A stretch of DNA of 64,000 bases from Corynebacterium gerontici (GTDB lineage: Bacteria > Actinomycetota > Actinomycetes > Mycobacteriales > Mycobacteriaceae), in the NCBI RefSeq assembly GCF_003813985.1, contig NZ_CP033897.1:1364001-1428000 (forward strand). Reading direction: 5' to 3'. The position numbers and the translations under genes are program-made. Below are positions 27,656 to 37,419 of the stretch, one piece after another. Under the pieces are notes generated by a model. That model saw only the letters and a list, made by a program, of their open reading frames with translations. It was not told the DNA's origin and did not search any database. How positions within the stretch are numbered: position 1 is the first letter of the stretch; each line of letters begins with the position of its first letter.

Positions 27656-29911
27656 TTAGTCGTCCTTCACCGGGGCCAGCGAGATCTTCCCGCGGTTATC
27701 GATATCGAGGATTTCCACCTCGATCTTATCGCCAACCTTGACAACGTCTTCGACGTTTTCGATTCGCTTGGAGCCACCCAGCTTGGAGATATGCACCAGA
27801 CCGTCGCGGCCGGGCACGAGGGAGACGAAGGCGCCGAAGGCGGTGGTCTTCACCACGGTGCCCAGGAAACGCTCTCCCACCTTGGGCAGCTGAGGATTCG
27901 CGATGGAGTTGATCTTGTCAATCGCGGCGTCTGCAGCTTCGCCGGAGCTGGCAGAGACGTACACGGTGCCATCATCTTCGATGGAGATCTGAGCGCCGGT
28001 GTCCTCAGTGATCTGGTTGATGTTCTTGCCTTTGGGGCCGATCACCTCGCCGATCTTAGAAACGGGCACCTTGATGGAGGTGATGCGCGGCGCGAAGTTG
28101 CTCATTTCATCTGGAGAATCAATCACTTCAGCCATGGTGTCCAGAATGGTCAAGCGGGCTTCACGGGCCTGCTCGAGGGCGTCGGCAAGCACCTTGGATG
28201 GGATGCCGTCGAGCTTGGTGTCAAGCTGCAGGGCGGTGACGAACTCCGAGGTACCTGCGACCTTGAAGTCCATATCACCGAAAGCATCCTCGGCGCCGAG
28301 AATGTCGGTCAGCGCGACGTAGCGATCCTTGCCGTCGACCTCGTCGGAGACGAGACCCATAGCAATGCCGGCCACCGGCGCCTTCAGCGGCACGCCAGCG
28401 TTCAGCAGCGAGAGCGTGGAAGCACACACGGAGCCCATGGAAGTGGAGCCATTGGAGCCCAGCGCCTCGGATACCTGGCGAATGGCGTAGGGGAATTCTT
28501 CGCGGCTCGGAATCACCGGCAGCAGTGCGCGCTCTGCAAGCGCGCCGTGGCCGATTTCGCGACGCTTCGGGGAGCCGACGCGACCCGTCTCGCCAGTGGA
28601 GTACGGCGGGAAGTTGTAGTGGTGAATGTAGCGCTTCGAGGTCACTGGGGTCAGTGAATCGATATGCTGTTCCATCTTGAGCATGTCCAACGTGGTCACA
28701 CCCAGGATCTGTGTTTCACCGCGCTCAAAGAGTGCGGAGCCGTGAGCGCGAGGAATCAGCTCCACTTCAACGGAGAGGTCACGAATTGCAGTGACGCTAC
28801 GGCCATCGATGCGGTAATGATCGGTAAGGATCATGTGACGCACGATCTTCTTCATCACAGCGTTATAGGCTGCGCGAATTTCCTTGGATGCAGCTGCGTC
28901 CTCCTTGCCATCGAGAAGATCGGCTTCGATCTCTTCCATGTACTCGTTGGTGGCATCATCCCGCTCTTGCTTCGAGGCGATGGTGAGCAGCTTGCGAAGC
29001 TTCTTGGAAACCTTCTTTTCCACCTTTTCAAACACCTCATCGGTGTATGCGGGGAAGAGCGGGAATTCCTGGGTTTCCTTTGCAGCGCGCTCAGCCAGAC
29101 CAGCCTGCGCCTTGCACAGCAATTCGATGAAAGGCTTGGCGGCCTCGATGCCCTCGGCCACGACCTTTTCAGTCGGTGCTGGCTTGCCCTCTGCGATCTT
29201 GGCGGCAACGCCTTCAGTCGCGCCGGCTTCAACCATCATGATGGCAACGTCGCTGCGCTTGCCGCGGCCACGTCCCTTCTCCACCATGCGGCCAGCGACC
29301 ACGAGCTCAAATAGCGCGGCTTCGTGCTGCTCTTCATCTGGGAAGGCCACCCACTGACCCTTGGGATGCTCGTCGTCAGCGATCAGGGCCACTCGCACGC
29401 CACCAACGGGGCCGGAGACCGGCAAACCGGAAAGTTGGGTGGCAGCCGAAGCGCCGTTGATTGCTACCACGTCATACATGTCCTTGGGATCCATGGACAG
29501 CACGGTCACCACAACCTGCACTTCATTGCGTAGACCTTTGACAAAGGTGGGACGCAGCGGACGGTCAATCAGACGGCAAGCAAGAATGGCCTCGGTGGAG
29601 GGGCGACCCTCGCGGCGGAAGAAAGATCCGGGGATCTTGCCGCTGGCGTACATGCGCTCTTCCACGTCTACGGTCAGCGGGAAGAAGTCAAAGCCTTCGC
29701 GGGGCTGCTTCGATGCGGTGGTGGTGGCCAGCAACATGGTGTCATCATCTAAGTAGGTGGTGACAGAACCGCCCGCTTGGCGAGCAAGTTGGCCAGTTTC
29801 GAAGCGGATGGTGCGTGTGCCAAAGTCACCGTTATCGATGGTGACTGCTGCTTCGGTGATGCCGAAATCGGGATCTTCGATGAATTCGATCAGGTCTGCG
29901 TTTTTACTCAA
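27656..29911 (-). CDS. pnp: Polynucleotide phosphorylase
   Basis: 751-residue phosphorolytic 3'-5' exoribonuclease (also called gpsI in actinobacteria). Two RNase PH domains are followed by a KH domain near residues 605-670 ([17 protein letters not shown]) and an S1 domain near 675-750 ([18 protein letters not shown]). Catalytic-core motif [19 protein letters not shown] is intact. The start codon is TTG at 29911, supported by GAGGAG 9 nt upstream; no ATG or GTG fits. It lies downstream of rpsO behind a terminator, so some expression may come from rpsO read-through, as in many bacteria. Confidence 0.97.
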   Translation of the reverse strand: MSKNADLIEFIEDPDFGITEAAVTIDNGDFGTRTIRFETGQLARQAGGSVTTYLDDDTMLLATTTASKQPREGFDFFPLTVDVEERMYASGKIPGSFFRREGRPSTEAILACRLIDRPLRPTFVKGLRNEVQVVVTVLSMDPKDMYDVVAINGASAATQLSGLPVSGPVGGVRVALIADDEHPKGQWVAFPDEEQHEAALFELVVAGRMVEKGRGRGKRSDVAIMMVEAGATEGVAAKIAEGKPAPTEKVVAEGIEAAKPFIELLCKAQAGLAERAAKETQEFPLFPAYTDEVFEKVEKKVSKKLRKLLTIASKQERDDATNEYMEEIEADLLDGKEDAAASKEIRAAYNAVMKKIVRHMILTDHYRIDGRSVTAIRDLSVEVELIPRAHGSALFERGETQILGVTTLDMLKMEQHIDSLTPVTSKRYIHHYNFPPYSTGETGRVGSPKRREIGHGALAERALLPVIPSREEFPYAIRQVSEALGSNGSTSMGSVCASTLSLLNAGVPLKAPVAGIAMGLVSDEVDGKDRYVALTDILGAEDAFGDMDFKVAGTSEFVTALQLDTKLDGIPSKVLADALEQAREARLTILDTMAEVIDSPDEMSNFAPRITSIKVPVSKIGEVIGPKGKNINQITEDTGAQISIEDDGTVYVSASSGEAADAAIDKINSIANPQLPKVGERFLGTVVKTTAFGAFVSLVPGRDGLVHISKLGGSKRIENVEDVVKVGDKIEVEILDIDNRGKISLAPVKDD

Positions 29912-30044
29912 AATGCACGTCTCCTCAAAAAAATATCGTGCTCAGCGGTCGTCGGTGCCGCTTGTGTCAAGTCAATGCAAATGTTTCTTTCACATATCGC
30001 GCCCCAAAGCCTAGCACGCGAACTGCCCCACATTCTTCGGAAAC

Positions 30045-30080
30045 ACAAAACCCCATCGGCCAGCAAGGCTGGCGATGGGG
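30045..30080 (-). terminator. Terminator between rpsO and pnp
   Basis: Minus strand CCCCATCG(C)CAGC-CTTG-CTGG(C)CGATGGGG stem (30051-30080) followed by TTTTGT. It lies about 20 bp after the rpsO stop; partial read-through would supply pnp. Confidence 0.9.
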
Positions 30081-30101
30081 AATTTGAGAGTTGAGAGCTG
30101 C

Positions 30102-30371
30102 TTATCGACGCAGACCCAGGCGGGAGATAAGATCGCGGTAACGATCAACGTTGTTGGCAGCCAGGTACTTCAGCAGACCCTTGCGGCGTCCAACCAGCAG
30201 CAGCAGACCACGACGGGAGTGGTGATCGTGCTTGTGCTCCTTAAGGTGCTCAGTGAGCTGCTTGATGCGTGCAGAAAGCAGAGCAACCTGAGCCTCGGGG
30301 GAACCGGTGTCGGTCTCGTGCAGACCGTATTCGGTCAGGATTTGCTTCTTCTGTTCGGTGCTCAAAGCCAT
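30102..30371 (-). CDS. rpsO: 30S ribosomal protein S15
   Basis: 89-residue S15, an early-binding small-subunit protein that contacts the 16S three-way junction. The helices carrying [22 protein letters not shown] and [19 protein letters not shown] are the conserved rRNA-contact surfaces. Length is exact for the family. ATG 30371 has TAGGAG upstream at about 30383. A structured leader starts near 30460 (see separate entry). The terminator at 30045-30080 separates it from pnp. Confidence 0.98.
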   Translation of the reverse strand: MALSTEQKKQILTEYGLHETDTGSPEAQVALLSARIKQLTEHLKEHKHDHHSRRGLLLLVGRRKGLLKYLAANNVDRYRDLISRLGLRR

Positions 30372-30423
30372 AAGTGTTGAAATCTCCTATTTCAGTGCCA
30401 CATAAATAGTGCCGGTATTGGCA

Positions 30424-30471
30424 GTTCAGGACTGCTGTGGACTGCAGTGATGCTGAACCTTGAAAAGAGTA
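30424..30471 (-). promoter_or_regulatory. rpsO promoter -10 box and structured leader
   Basis: On the minus strand TACTCT (30466-30471) could be the -10 box, with TTAACA 19 nt upstream. The RNA would begin with a hairpin: GTTCAG (30453-30458) pairs with CTGAAC (30424-30429), with an inner ACTGC/GCAGT helix. This is a candidate S15 autoregulatory site. Confidence 0.4.
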
Positions 30472-30512
30472 GCAGCTTCAAGTCTGAAAGTGTTAATCCC
30501 TGCAGACTCTAT

Positions 30513-31481
30513 TTATCGCGCTGCTACGGCCTCGCCTCGGGCAACGCGCCCGATGCGTTTCATCAGTTCTTCGAGGAATCGCTCTACTTGCACACCCACT
30601 GCCACGTTGGCGGTCTTCTGAGGATCGTTGAGGCGAGTCTCATCCCCGATGGTTCGGCCACGGGTCGGCCCTTCGGTGTCCACTTTCAGGTTGATAGGCA
30701 GCAAATCCACCAAGCTAGGATCAACAGCTACAGCCACAGCCAACGGATCATGCAATCCGCAACCTCCGAGATGCGGAGCTACCGTGTCATAGGCCGTGAT
30801 GTAGAAATCGGTGGCGTCGGCAAGCGCCGTGCCAGCCGGAGTATCAAAAGCACGCCACTGTTTGGTTTCTTCATAAGTCAGCAGAGTCTGCAAGGTGACG
30901 TCAAGGCCGATCATCGTGACGTCCTTGCCGTGTCGGACCACATAATCTGCCGCTTCTGGGTCTTGGTTAATATTCGCCTCAGCCCAGGGCGAAACATTGC
31001 CCGGCACTGTGAGCGCCCCGCCCATGAACACGATGTGCGCGCGCTCAGCAAACTCGGGGCTTCGCTGCATCGCCGTGGCGATATTCGTCATGGCGCCAGT
31101 TGGCACGATCACCAACTCATCGCCGTAGCGCTCCACGGATTCGATGAGGAAATCCACGGCTGATTGCTCTTGAACGTTCGCCTGCGCATCGGGAATCTGA
31201 GCTTCTCCGATGCCATTCTTGCCGTGGATGAACGCCGAGATTTCCAAAACCTCGAATCCATCGCGGCTGAGCGCGTGCGACTCCCCAACAAAAACCGGGA
31301 TATCTGAACGCCCGAAGAGTTCCAGCAGTGCGAGATCGTTGCGCGCGCCATCCTCAACCAGCACGTTGCCGTAGGTGGCGGTGACGCCGATGAGATCGAG
31401 CTCCTCGGAACCCAGCGCATACGCCAGCGCCAGGGCGTCATCGATGCCAGTGTCAAGGTCCAGGATGATCTTCTTTGCCAT
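30513..31481 (-). CDS. Inosine-uridine preferring nucleoside hydrolase family protein
   Basis: 322-residue nucleoside N-ribohydrolase (IunH/RihA family), releasing free base from ribonucleosides. The calcium-binding signature DLDTGIDDALAL is at residues 8-19 with the additional conserved Asp; the GVTATYGNV strand, FMGGAL segment and the late H-D-P-L-A-V motif (GLHDPLAVAVAV) complete the site. ATG 31481 has GGAGC upstream. 30 bp from ribF, so probably one operon. Exact nucleoside preference cannot be read from sequence. Confidence 0.93.
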   Translation of the reverse strand: MAKKIILDLDTGIDDALALAYALGSEELDLIGVTATYGNVLVEDGARNDLALLELFGRSDIPVFVGESHALSRDGFEVLEISAFIHGKNGIGEAQIPDAQANVQEQSAVDFLIESVERYGDELVIVPTGAMTNIATAMQRSPEFAERAHIVFMGGALTVPGNVSPWAEANINQDPEAADYVVRHGKDVTMIGLDVTLQTLLTYEETKQWRAFDTPAGTALADATDFYITAYDTVAPHLGGCGLHDPLAVAVAVDPSLVDLLPINLKVDTEGPTRGRTIGDETRLNDPQKTANVAVGVQVERFLEELMKRIGRVARGEAVAAR

Positions 31482-31511
31482 GTATTGCTCCTTCGCCGCC
31501 GGTGAGCGGCA

Positions 31512-32561
31512 TTATCCCTTGTGCGATTGGTTGTCCGAGTTGGTATTTGTGTCGTTTTCGTGCAGCACTGTGTAGCAGTACTGCTTTGTGATCTCCGTGG
31601 CCTCAGCGATGATGTCTTTGGCCTTTGCTACATCCCGCCCCATGGCTTCAAGGAGTTGTTCTACCCCATCGAATTTCTCCATGCCCCGGATATGCCCAAT
31701 GAACGCAACCTCCACACTGTGTCCGTACAGGTCAGCCTCGCGGTCTATGACGTAACTTTCCACACTTCTGCGCTCATCACCGAAGGTTGGATTGTGTCCA
31801 ACGGAAATCGCGGCAGGATACGCCACTCCTCGTTCCATATCCCCTTCGATGGGCGCCGAGGAGGTAATAGTGAGCAGCCCCGCGTAGACGCCGTCGGCAG
31901 GCAGAGCAACCTGGTCCGGGAAGTAAAGATTCGCAGTGGGATATCCAAGCTCTTTTCCGCCACGCCCGGCGCCGCGAACCACCTGACCATTGACCGTGAA
32001 TACGCGCCCCAAGCACCAATTGGCGCGCTGGACGTCTCCACGCTGCAGGGCCTCGCGGATGACGGTAGAGGATAAAACGGTGCCGTCTTCCGCCAAAAGT
32101 TCCCGGACGATGACTTCAACACCATACTGCTTGCCAAGGGCTTTGAGCGTGTCGGTATCACCTGCCGCCTTAAAGCCAAAGGTGAAGTTCTCCCCCACCA
32201 CGATCACTTTGGCGCGCAGTTTTTCCATGAGCACATCTCGGAAGAACGCCTCGGGTTCCAGGCGGGCGAGGTCAGCCGAAAAACTCATCGCCAACATGTG
32301 ATCGATTCCCGATGCCCGTGCTAATTCGGCACGGTCACCCACCGAGCCGAGCATTGGGGGGATTCGATCTGGCCGGAGCACCGCTAGGGGGTGGGGGTTA
32401 AAGGTAAGCAAGATGCTGGGCAACCCCAGATCACGGGCGCGCTGTGTTGCTTCACTGATGAGAGTTTGGTGCCCGCGGTGCACGCCGTCAAATACACCGA
32501 TGGTGACGACAGACGCCTCGGTGTGGTCGGGAATTTCGTCGAATCTCTGCCAAATATCCAC
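31512..32561 (-). CDS. ribF: Bifunctional riboflavin kinase / FMN adenylyltransferase
   Basis: 349-residue enzyme making FMN and FAD from riboflavin. N-terminal adenylyltransferase domain with IGVFDGVHRGHQTLI (HxGH-like nucleotide motif) and VVGENFTFGFKAAGD; C-terminal kinase domain with GAGRGGKELGYPTANL, where the PTAN motif binds metal and ATP, and VESYVIDREADLYGH. GTG 32561 is preceded by an AGGGTGG stretch. Divergent from truB with 30 bp between start codons. No FMN riboswitch is seen upstream. In C. glutamicum ribF and truB lie together in the same way. Confidence 0.96.
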   Translation of the reverse strand: MDIWQRFDEIPDHTEASVVTIGVFDGVHRGHQTLISEATQRARDLGLPSILLTFNPHPLAVLRPDRIPPMLGSVGDRAELARASGIDHMLAMSFSADLARLEPEAFFRDVLMEKLRAKVIVVGENFTFGFKAAGDTDTLKALGKQYGVEVIVRELLAEDGTVLSSTVIREALQRGDVQRANWCLGRVFTVNGQVVRGAGRGGKELGYPTANLYFPDQVALPADGVYAGLLTITSSAPIEGDMERGVAYPAAISVGHNPTFGDERRSVESYVIDREADLYGHSVEVAFIGHIRGMEKFDGVEQLLEAMGRDVAKAKDIIAEATEITKQYCYTVLHENDTNTNSDNQSHKG

Positions 32562-32591
32562 CCCACCACCCTACGACATAGACTGCACAGC

Positions 32592-33494
32592 ATGACTGAT
32601 CCCCTCGCCAACTCTGGACTCGTAGTTGTAGACAAGCCTGCCGGCATGAGCTCTCATGATGTGGTGTCGCGCTTGCGTCGCATTTTTGGCACGAGAAAGG
32701 TTGGCCACGCTGGAACCTTGGATCCGATGGCGACCGGGGTGCTGGTTGCGGGCATCGAGCGGGGCACAAAGTTCCTCGCCCACATGGTTGCTGCCACTAA
32801 GGCATACGAGGCCACAATCTTTTTAGGGGCCAGCACGAGCACCGATGACGCAGAGGGCGAAGTGCTCGAGCGCGCAAGCACTGAAGCTATCCGGGGCTTG
32901 AGTGATACTGCCATTGAGCGCGCAATCGATGGACTGCGCGGGGAAATTTTACAGCGGCCTGCCGCCGTCAGCGCTATCAAAATCGATGGCAAACGCGCAT
33001 ATCAGCGGGTACGCGATGGGGAGTCGGTTGAGATTCCGGCACGTCCTGTGAAGATTATTCGCTTCGATATCAACAACATCAGCCATGAGAGTGATTATGT
33101 GGAGGTGGAAGTGTCAGTTGAATGCTCCTCTGGTACGTACATCCGCTCGCTCGCACGCGACTTGGGTGAGGCGCTGGGCGTTGGTGGGCATCTCATCGCG
33201 CTGCGACGTACCGCCGTGGGCAATTTTTTGCTTGACGACGCCTTCACGCTCGAAACTCTCAGCGAACATCCTCGGCTTTCACTCTCCCTCGATGAGGCGC
33301 TGCCTCGTTGTTACCCGGAGCTTGCCGTGAGCGCGGAGGAAGCTGAGGCGCTCGCTATGGGCAAATGGCTTGAACCGCGACGTCTCCAGGGTATCCATGC
33401 TGCAATCTCCCCTGACGGCCAGGCTGTGGCATTGGTGAAGGAGCAGGGTAAACGTCTTGCCACGGTGTTTGTGGCGCGACCTTCCACCCTTTAA
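32592..33494 (+). CDS. truB: tRNA pseudouridine-55 synthase TruB
   Basis: 300-residue enzyme forming pseudouridine 55 in the T-arm of tRNAs. Catalytic Asp44 lies in VGHAGTLDPMATGVL, and YEATIFLGASTSTDDAEG and SSGTYIRSLARDLGEALG are conserved family motifs. A PUA-like C-terminal extension is present. ATG 32592 stands 7 nt after TAGACT (32579-32584) with no ribosome site, so the mRNA is likely leaderless; the longer frame from 32391 runs through the ribF start region and is rejected. The stop is 3 bp from the convergent pptT stop, leaving no terminator. Confidence 0.96.
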   Translation: MTDPLANSGLVVVDKPAGMSSHDVVSRLRRIFGTRKVGHAGTLDPMATGVLVAGIERGTKFLAHMVAATKAYEATIFLGASTSTDDAEGEVLERASTEAIRGLSDTAIERAIDGLRGEILQRPAAVSAIKIDGKRAYQRVRDGESVEIPARPVKIIRFDINNISHESDYVEVEVSVECSSGTYIRSLARDLGEALGVGGHLIALRRTAVGNFLLDDAFTLETLSEHPRLSLSLDEALPRCYPELAVSAEEAEALAMGKWLEPRRLQGIHAAISPDGQAVALVKEQGKRLATVFVARPSTL

Positions 33495-33497
33495 TCA

Positions 33498-34163
33498 TCA
33501 GGTGGAACTCACTGCCGTGGCGGCTACAACGTAGCCATCGCGGATCACCCATTTCCCTTCAATGAATGGCACCGGCGTCGGCCGAACCAACAGATATGAG
33601 GTGAAAGTGCCGTCATCGTTAATATCGATCTCTGCCTGATCAAAGCCCAGCCAACGGTGCGTCATGGGAAACCATGCCTTGTAGGTGGCCTCTTTGGCGC
33701 AGAACAGCAGGCGATCCGCGCAGTGCACACCTGAGGCCTTGAGGCGGGCAAGTTGGCGCCGCTCCCCTTCGCGGGAGATGGAATCGATGATCCCTTCTGG
33801 CAATGCTTCGGCAGGCTCGGCGTCAAGTCCCATGGATCGAACGATCAATCTCGGTGCCACAACAGCCGCGCGGAAACCGTCGGTGTGCGTGAGTGAACCA
33901 CTGACTGACGCAGGCCACACGGGCATGCCCCGTTCACCACGCAAAATAGGGGCACCACCGTCGCGATGGAGTTGTTCCAGGGCTTGGTGGGCGCACCAAC
34001 GTGCGTCGCCGAATTCTGACTTTCGGGCATCAACTGCGTGCGCCACCAGCGTTCGTTCCAAGGGGTGGAGGCGCTCAAAGTGTTTCAGATCGTAAGCTCC
34101 TTTTTGCACTACGAGCGAACTGAAACGGGCCGAGGGTGGAAAGAGGGAGGCGTCAAGCACCAT
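33498..34163 (-). CDS. pptT: 4'-Phosphopantetheinyl transferase (PptT type)
   Basis: 221-residue PPTase that loads phosphopantetheine onto acyl-carrier domains, needed for mycolate and fatty-acid synthases. The metal-binding GLDAEPAEALPEG (Asp114, Glu116) and the FCAKEATYKAWFP motif (Lys157-Glu158) are intact, as in Sfp/EntD-class enzymes. ATG 34163 overlaps the end of the phosphoesterase gene by 11 bp and has GGAGGT 5 nt upstream; the open frame to 34379 is a shadow of that gene. The pairing with the next gene matches PptT-PptH of M. tuberculosis (Rv2794c-Rv2795c). Confidence 0.93.
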   Translation of the reverse strand: MVLDASLFPPSARFSSLVVQKGAYDLKHFERLHPLERTLVAHAVDARKSEFGDARWCAHQALEQLHRDGGAPILRGERGMPVWPASVSGSLTHTDGFRAAVVAPRLIVRSMGLDAEPAEALPEGIIDSISREGERRQLARLKASGVHCADRLLFCAKEATYKAWFPMTHRWLGFDQAEIDINDDGTFTSYLLVRPTPVPFIEGKWVIRDGYVVAATAVSST

Positions 34164-34956
34164 GGCCGACCTCCAGCACGGGCGCTGGCCAACTCCGCGC
34201 CTCAAGTGTGTCTCGCCACTGCTTCGGATACCCCAACGACACTTCATAGTGCGGCACGCCCGCGATGGTCCGCACCCCCGGGGTGTGCAGATGGCCGTAC
34301 ACCACGGCCTGTGCGTGATAGCGCTCCGCCCAGCCCCGGGTGTGCTTCGTTCCGCACCACAGCGACATTTCCGGTGCACCCAACACTTCGAGCAGCGCTG
34401 GTTCGAGGGGCCAGTGATTCATCAAAACACAAGGCTCGCTGAGCCTGCCAACGCGGTTCACCGAATAAGAGAGACGTTCCCAACACCAGCCTCGAATATC
34501 CACGTACGGGGCGATGAACATTTCGTCGGAAAGCATGACCCCTTTGCGTTTGGCGGATTCCATCGCCTGATCCAAGCTGGTTGCAGTTGGCCGCAGGGAG
34601 TAGTCGTACAACGTAAATAAAGGCACCACGCGGACGCCATGAAAGTTGGCGTAGGGATCCTCCGGGGTCAGCACGCCCAGTTCGCGGCACCCACGCACCA
34701 ACGCATCATATTTTTTGCGCCCCGTGGCTTCGTCCTTGCCTACGCTGAACAGTTCGTGGTTACCCGGAGACCACACCACCTGGCGGTACCGCCTGGCCAA
34801 AAGGGCCAGCGTGCTCAGAATGTCTGTTTGACGCTCCGCTACGTCCCCGGCAACCAGCAGCCAATCATCGGCGCTTTGCGGCTGCAGCCGATCCAGCACC
34901 GCTTCATTACCCGCTACCGATACGTGCAGATCAGACACAGCCCAAAGCGTTGCCAA
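34153..34956 (-). CDS. pptH: Metallophosphoesterase, probable phosphopantetheinyl hydrolase PptH
   Basis: 267-residue calcineurin-like phosphoesterase. Metal ligands appear in order: SDLHVS (Asp9, His11), VAGDVAERQ, SPGNHELF, NHWPLE and YGHLHTPGVR. By synteny it matches Rv2795c (PptH) of M. tuberculosis, which removes the phosphopantetheine arm that PptT adds; that role is inferred here. TTG 34956 is the start, with AAGGAGG 5 nt before it and no better codon nearby. It overlaps pptT by 11 bp, implying fixed co-expression of opposing activities. Confidence 0.88.
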   Translation of the reverse strand: MATLWAVSDLHVSVAGNEAVLDRLQPQSADDWLLVAGDVAERQTDILSTLALLARRYRQVVWSPGNHELFSVGKDEATGRKKYDALVRGCRELGVLTPEDPYANFHGVRVVPLFTLYDYSLRPTATSLDQAMESAKRKGVMLSDEMFIAPYVDIRGWCWERLSYSVNRVGRLSEPCVLMNHWPLEPALLEVLGAPEMSLWCGTKHTRGWAERYHAQAVVYGHLHTPGVRTIAGVPHYEVSLGYPKQWRDTLEARSWPAPVLEVGHGA

Positions 34957-35039
34957 GGCCGCCTCCTTCCTGCGCTCATTGCGGGGTGGTTATCAATCAC
35001 CATGCTAACCGAATTGTTGCACCAGGCCGGGGCATCCCG

Positions 35040-36371
35040 CTAGGTTTCGCTCGTATCAATCTTGGCCCAACGCATGGAGTAAAAGCGCCACACTCCCGCT
35101 ACCAAGCGAATGCTGATGAAGGCCACGATGCCCCACCACACGCCAACCAAGCCACCGCCGAAGGCCAAGGAGAGCCATACGCCAGGCAGGAATCCAAACA
35201 CCACGGAGGCGATGGACGCGGTGCGCAAGAAAGCGGCATCGGAGGCACCGAGCAGCACACCGTCGAGGGCAAACACAACGCCGCCGAGCAGGATAAGCAA
35301 GATCAATTGCCACCACGGACCTGCAATGGTGCTGAGCACCGCATCTGCTTGAGTAAATAACGTCGGGATCCACGAATGTCCGATGGCAAAAACGAGTGCC
35401 AATGCTGCGGCAAATCCCGTGGAGTATGCCAATAATTTCTGCCCCGTGGCACGAGCAAGCGCAACGCTGCCCGCACCCAACGCAGCACCGGTGAGGGCCT
35501 GCGCGGCAATCGCCAAGGAATCCAGCACCAACGCCAGGAAATTCCAAAGTTGCAGCAACACCTGGTGGGCTGCCAGCGAATCTGGGCCGAAGCGCGCAGC
35601 AACGCTCGCCGCCGATAGAAAGGCCACCTGGAAACTCAACGACCGCAAAATCAGATCTCGACCCAGCACGAGCTGCCGCACCATGACTGTAGGCTGTGGG
35701 CGGATATTTCCCTCGTGGCGGCGGAAAAGACACCCAAGGAAGCAGCTGGCAGTGATCGTCGTGCCGATGAGATTCGCCCACGCAGACCCCACCACCCCGA
35801 AGTGGTGTACCAGAAGCGGGACGAGCACTGCTCCCGGAACGATGCCCGCCAATGTGAAGATCAGCGGCAGGCGAGTGTTTTGAATCCCGCGGAGCCACCC
35901 GTTGCCCGCCATCACCATGAGGAGCAAGGGAATGCCAAAGGCCGTCACTCTCAACCACGTGGTTGCCGTGGCCGCAACGTCCGGATCGTGGGCGAGCCAC
36001 AACGTGAAGCTCGGTGCTCCTAGGAACATGATGCACGTCAAAACTGAGCCAACGATGAGCGCTAGCCATGTGGCCTGGACGCCCTCAGCAATGGCGCCTG
36101 AGGTATCACCTGCACCGAACTTTCTCGAAGCTCTGGCGGTAGTGCCATAAGAAAGGAAGGTCAATTGCGTGGTGACCATCGAGTACAGTGTGGTCCCGGC
36201 ACCGAGGGCTGCCAAAGCCACGGTGCCTAGCCGGCCCACCACCGCAGTATCGAGCAGCAGGTACAGCGGTGTGGCTGCAAGAACACCCAGGGCTGGCAGC
36301 GCCAGTCCAAGAATGGCAGCGGCACTAACCTCCACCGGTTTCGGTTTCGTGCGTGTTACTTGATCGCTCAC
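35040..36371 (-). CDS. MATE family efflux protein (DinF-like)
   Basis: 443-residue integral membrane protein with about twelve hydrophobic helices, of the multidrug and toxin extrusion family, DinF branch. The opening LALPALGVLAATPLYLLLDTAVVGRLG is the conserved first helix pair, and the repeat at the middle of the protein (LGRDLILRSLSFQVAFLSAASV) begins the second half. Substrate unknown; DinF relatives use cation gradients. GTG 36371. 49 bp after nrnA on the same strand; the same nrnA-dinF order is found in Mycobacterium (Rv2837c-Rv2836c). Confidence 0.9.
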   Translation of the reverse strand: MSDQVTRTKPKPVEVSAAAILGLALPALGVLAATPLYLLLDTAVVGRLGTVALAALGAGTTLYSMVTTQLTFLSYGTTARASRKFGAGDTSGAIAEGVQATWLALIVGSVLTCIMFLGAPSFTLWLAHDPDVAATATTWLRVTAFGIPLLLMVMAGNGWLRGIQNTRLPLIFTLAGIVPGAVLVPLLVHHFGVVGSAWANLIGTTITASCFLGCLFRRHEGNIRPQPTVMVRQLVLGRDLILRSLSFQVAFLSAASVAARFGPDSLAAHQVLLQLWNFLALVLDSLAIAAQALTGAALGAGSVALARATGQKLLAYSTGFAAALALVFAIGHSWIPTLFTQADAVLSTIAGPWWQLILLILLGGVVFALDGVLLGASDAAFLRTASIASVVFGFLPGVWLSLAFGGGLVGVWWGIVAFISIRLVAGVWRFYSMRWAKIDTSET

Positions 36372-36420
36372 GTCGGCGTGATCACCTTTCTACTGAGAAT
36401 TTTTCGATCGAAAACGGCCC

Positions 36421-37419
36421 TTACTCAACGTGTGCGATGGCCGCCAGCACTTCTGCAATCACGTGATCCTCGGTGCCAAAAGTTGAGTAACCAGCAGAGC
36501 GAACATGACCACCGCCGCCGAGAGTGCGCGCGAGCATCGACACATCGAGCGCGTCAGAGCGCAAAGACACAGCCCAATCGCCCGGCTGATACTCCTTTGG
36601 CACCACCACGAGATCGGCCTCGCTCATGCCTCGGACGGTCTCGGCAATCTTTTCCACAGCACCAACCGGATGCCCCTCGATGCGATCATGGTTTGCCATG
36701 GCGATAAGCACTCGCCATTTTCCGGCTGTGAGCAATCGTAGGTCAGCCAGCACATTGCCGAGCATCTTCAGGTCGGCCACGGAGCCGCCGTCGAAAAGCT
36801 CTGAGCTGATCCGGCGAATATCAAGATCGTGGGCAACTAGTTCCTGCGCGAACTCGTGCATCTGCGGCCTACCCCAACGGAAGCCCCCGGTGTCGGTGGC
36901 CAAGCCTGCGTAGAGCGCGTGCGCCATGCGGTCGTCGATGTCCACGCCCAAGTAGCGGAACCATTCGTGCAACACCGTAGTGGTAGATTCCGCCTGGTAA
37001 TCCAGCAAGTTGATGCCAGCGAATCCCCGATTAGAGGCGTGATGATCAACCAGGATCACCTTCGAAGGATCCGCGATCACCTCCGGCTGAAGGGTGCCGG
37101 TACGCCCCAGTCCGCCACAGTCCACCACCACGATGAGGTCGCAATCTGGCATCTTTTCAACGCATCGAATTCCCTGGGCGCGGGGGATTCCGAGCAGGCC
37201 TGGATCGATGGGCTCGCGTTGGCCGATCACCCCAATGCCCTTGTTACCGAGCTGTTCGATGGCGCCAAGCAACGCGCAGATGCTACCGATCGCGTCCGCG
37301 TCTGGATTCTTATGCCCCACCACGCAAATGGTTCGCGCCTTCTTCAACTTGCGCGTCGCCGCGATGTAATCGGCACCGCTTGGATGCCGATCTCTTCTGG
37401 GCAAACTAGCCTTCAGCAT
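36421..37419 (-). CDS. DHH-family phosphoesterase (nanoRNase / cyclic-dinucleotide hydrolase)
   Basis: About 332 residues, DHH/DHHA1 architecture of the NrnA type. Metal motifs are [24 protein letters not shown] and the DHH triplet in [11 protein letters not shown]; the C-terminal DHHA1 part ends in [12 protein letters not shown]. Relatives degrade 2-5-nt RNAs and pAp, and the M. tuberculosis homologue also hydrolyses cyclic di-AMP. The start is uncertain: ATG 37419 (used) overlaps rbfA by 14 bp, and ATG 37455 would overlap more. It contains one 11-mer copy as E-L-F-D-G. Confidence 0.9.
   Translation of the reverse strand: MLKASLPRRDRHPSGADYIAATRKLKKARTICVVGHKNPDADAIGSICALLGAIEQLGNKGIGVIGQREPIDPGLLGIPRAQGIRCVEKMPDCDLIVVVDCGGLGRTGTLQPEVIADPSKVILVDHHASNRGFAGINLLDYQAESTTTVLHEWFRYLGVDIDDRMAHALYAGLATDTGGFRWGRPQMHEFAQELVAHDLDIRRISSELFDGGSVADLKMLGNVLADLRLLTAGKWRVLIAMANHDRIEGHPVGAVEKIAETVRGMSEADLVVVPKEYQPGDWAVSLRSDALDVSMLARTLGGGGHVRSAGYSTFGTEDHVIAEVLAAIAHVE
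36789..36799 (-). repeat. Iterated 11-mer copy 7
   Basis: Exact GCTTTTCGACG on the minus strand in the DHH gene, read as E-L-F-D-G. Confidence 0.85.

Noticed and set aside
27635..28657. 340-codon plus-strand frame opposite pnp
   Set aside because: Shadow of pnp, whose KH and S1 domains are unmistakable on the minus strand.
32391..32591. Longer truB frame beginning at 32391
   Set aside because: It runs through the divergent ribF start; TruB family alignment and the -10 box support ATG 32592.
32562..32591. FMN riboswitch ahead of ribF
   Set aside because: Only 30 bp separate ribF and truB starts, far too short for the aptamer, and none of its conserved sequence is seen.
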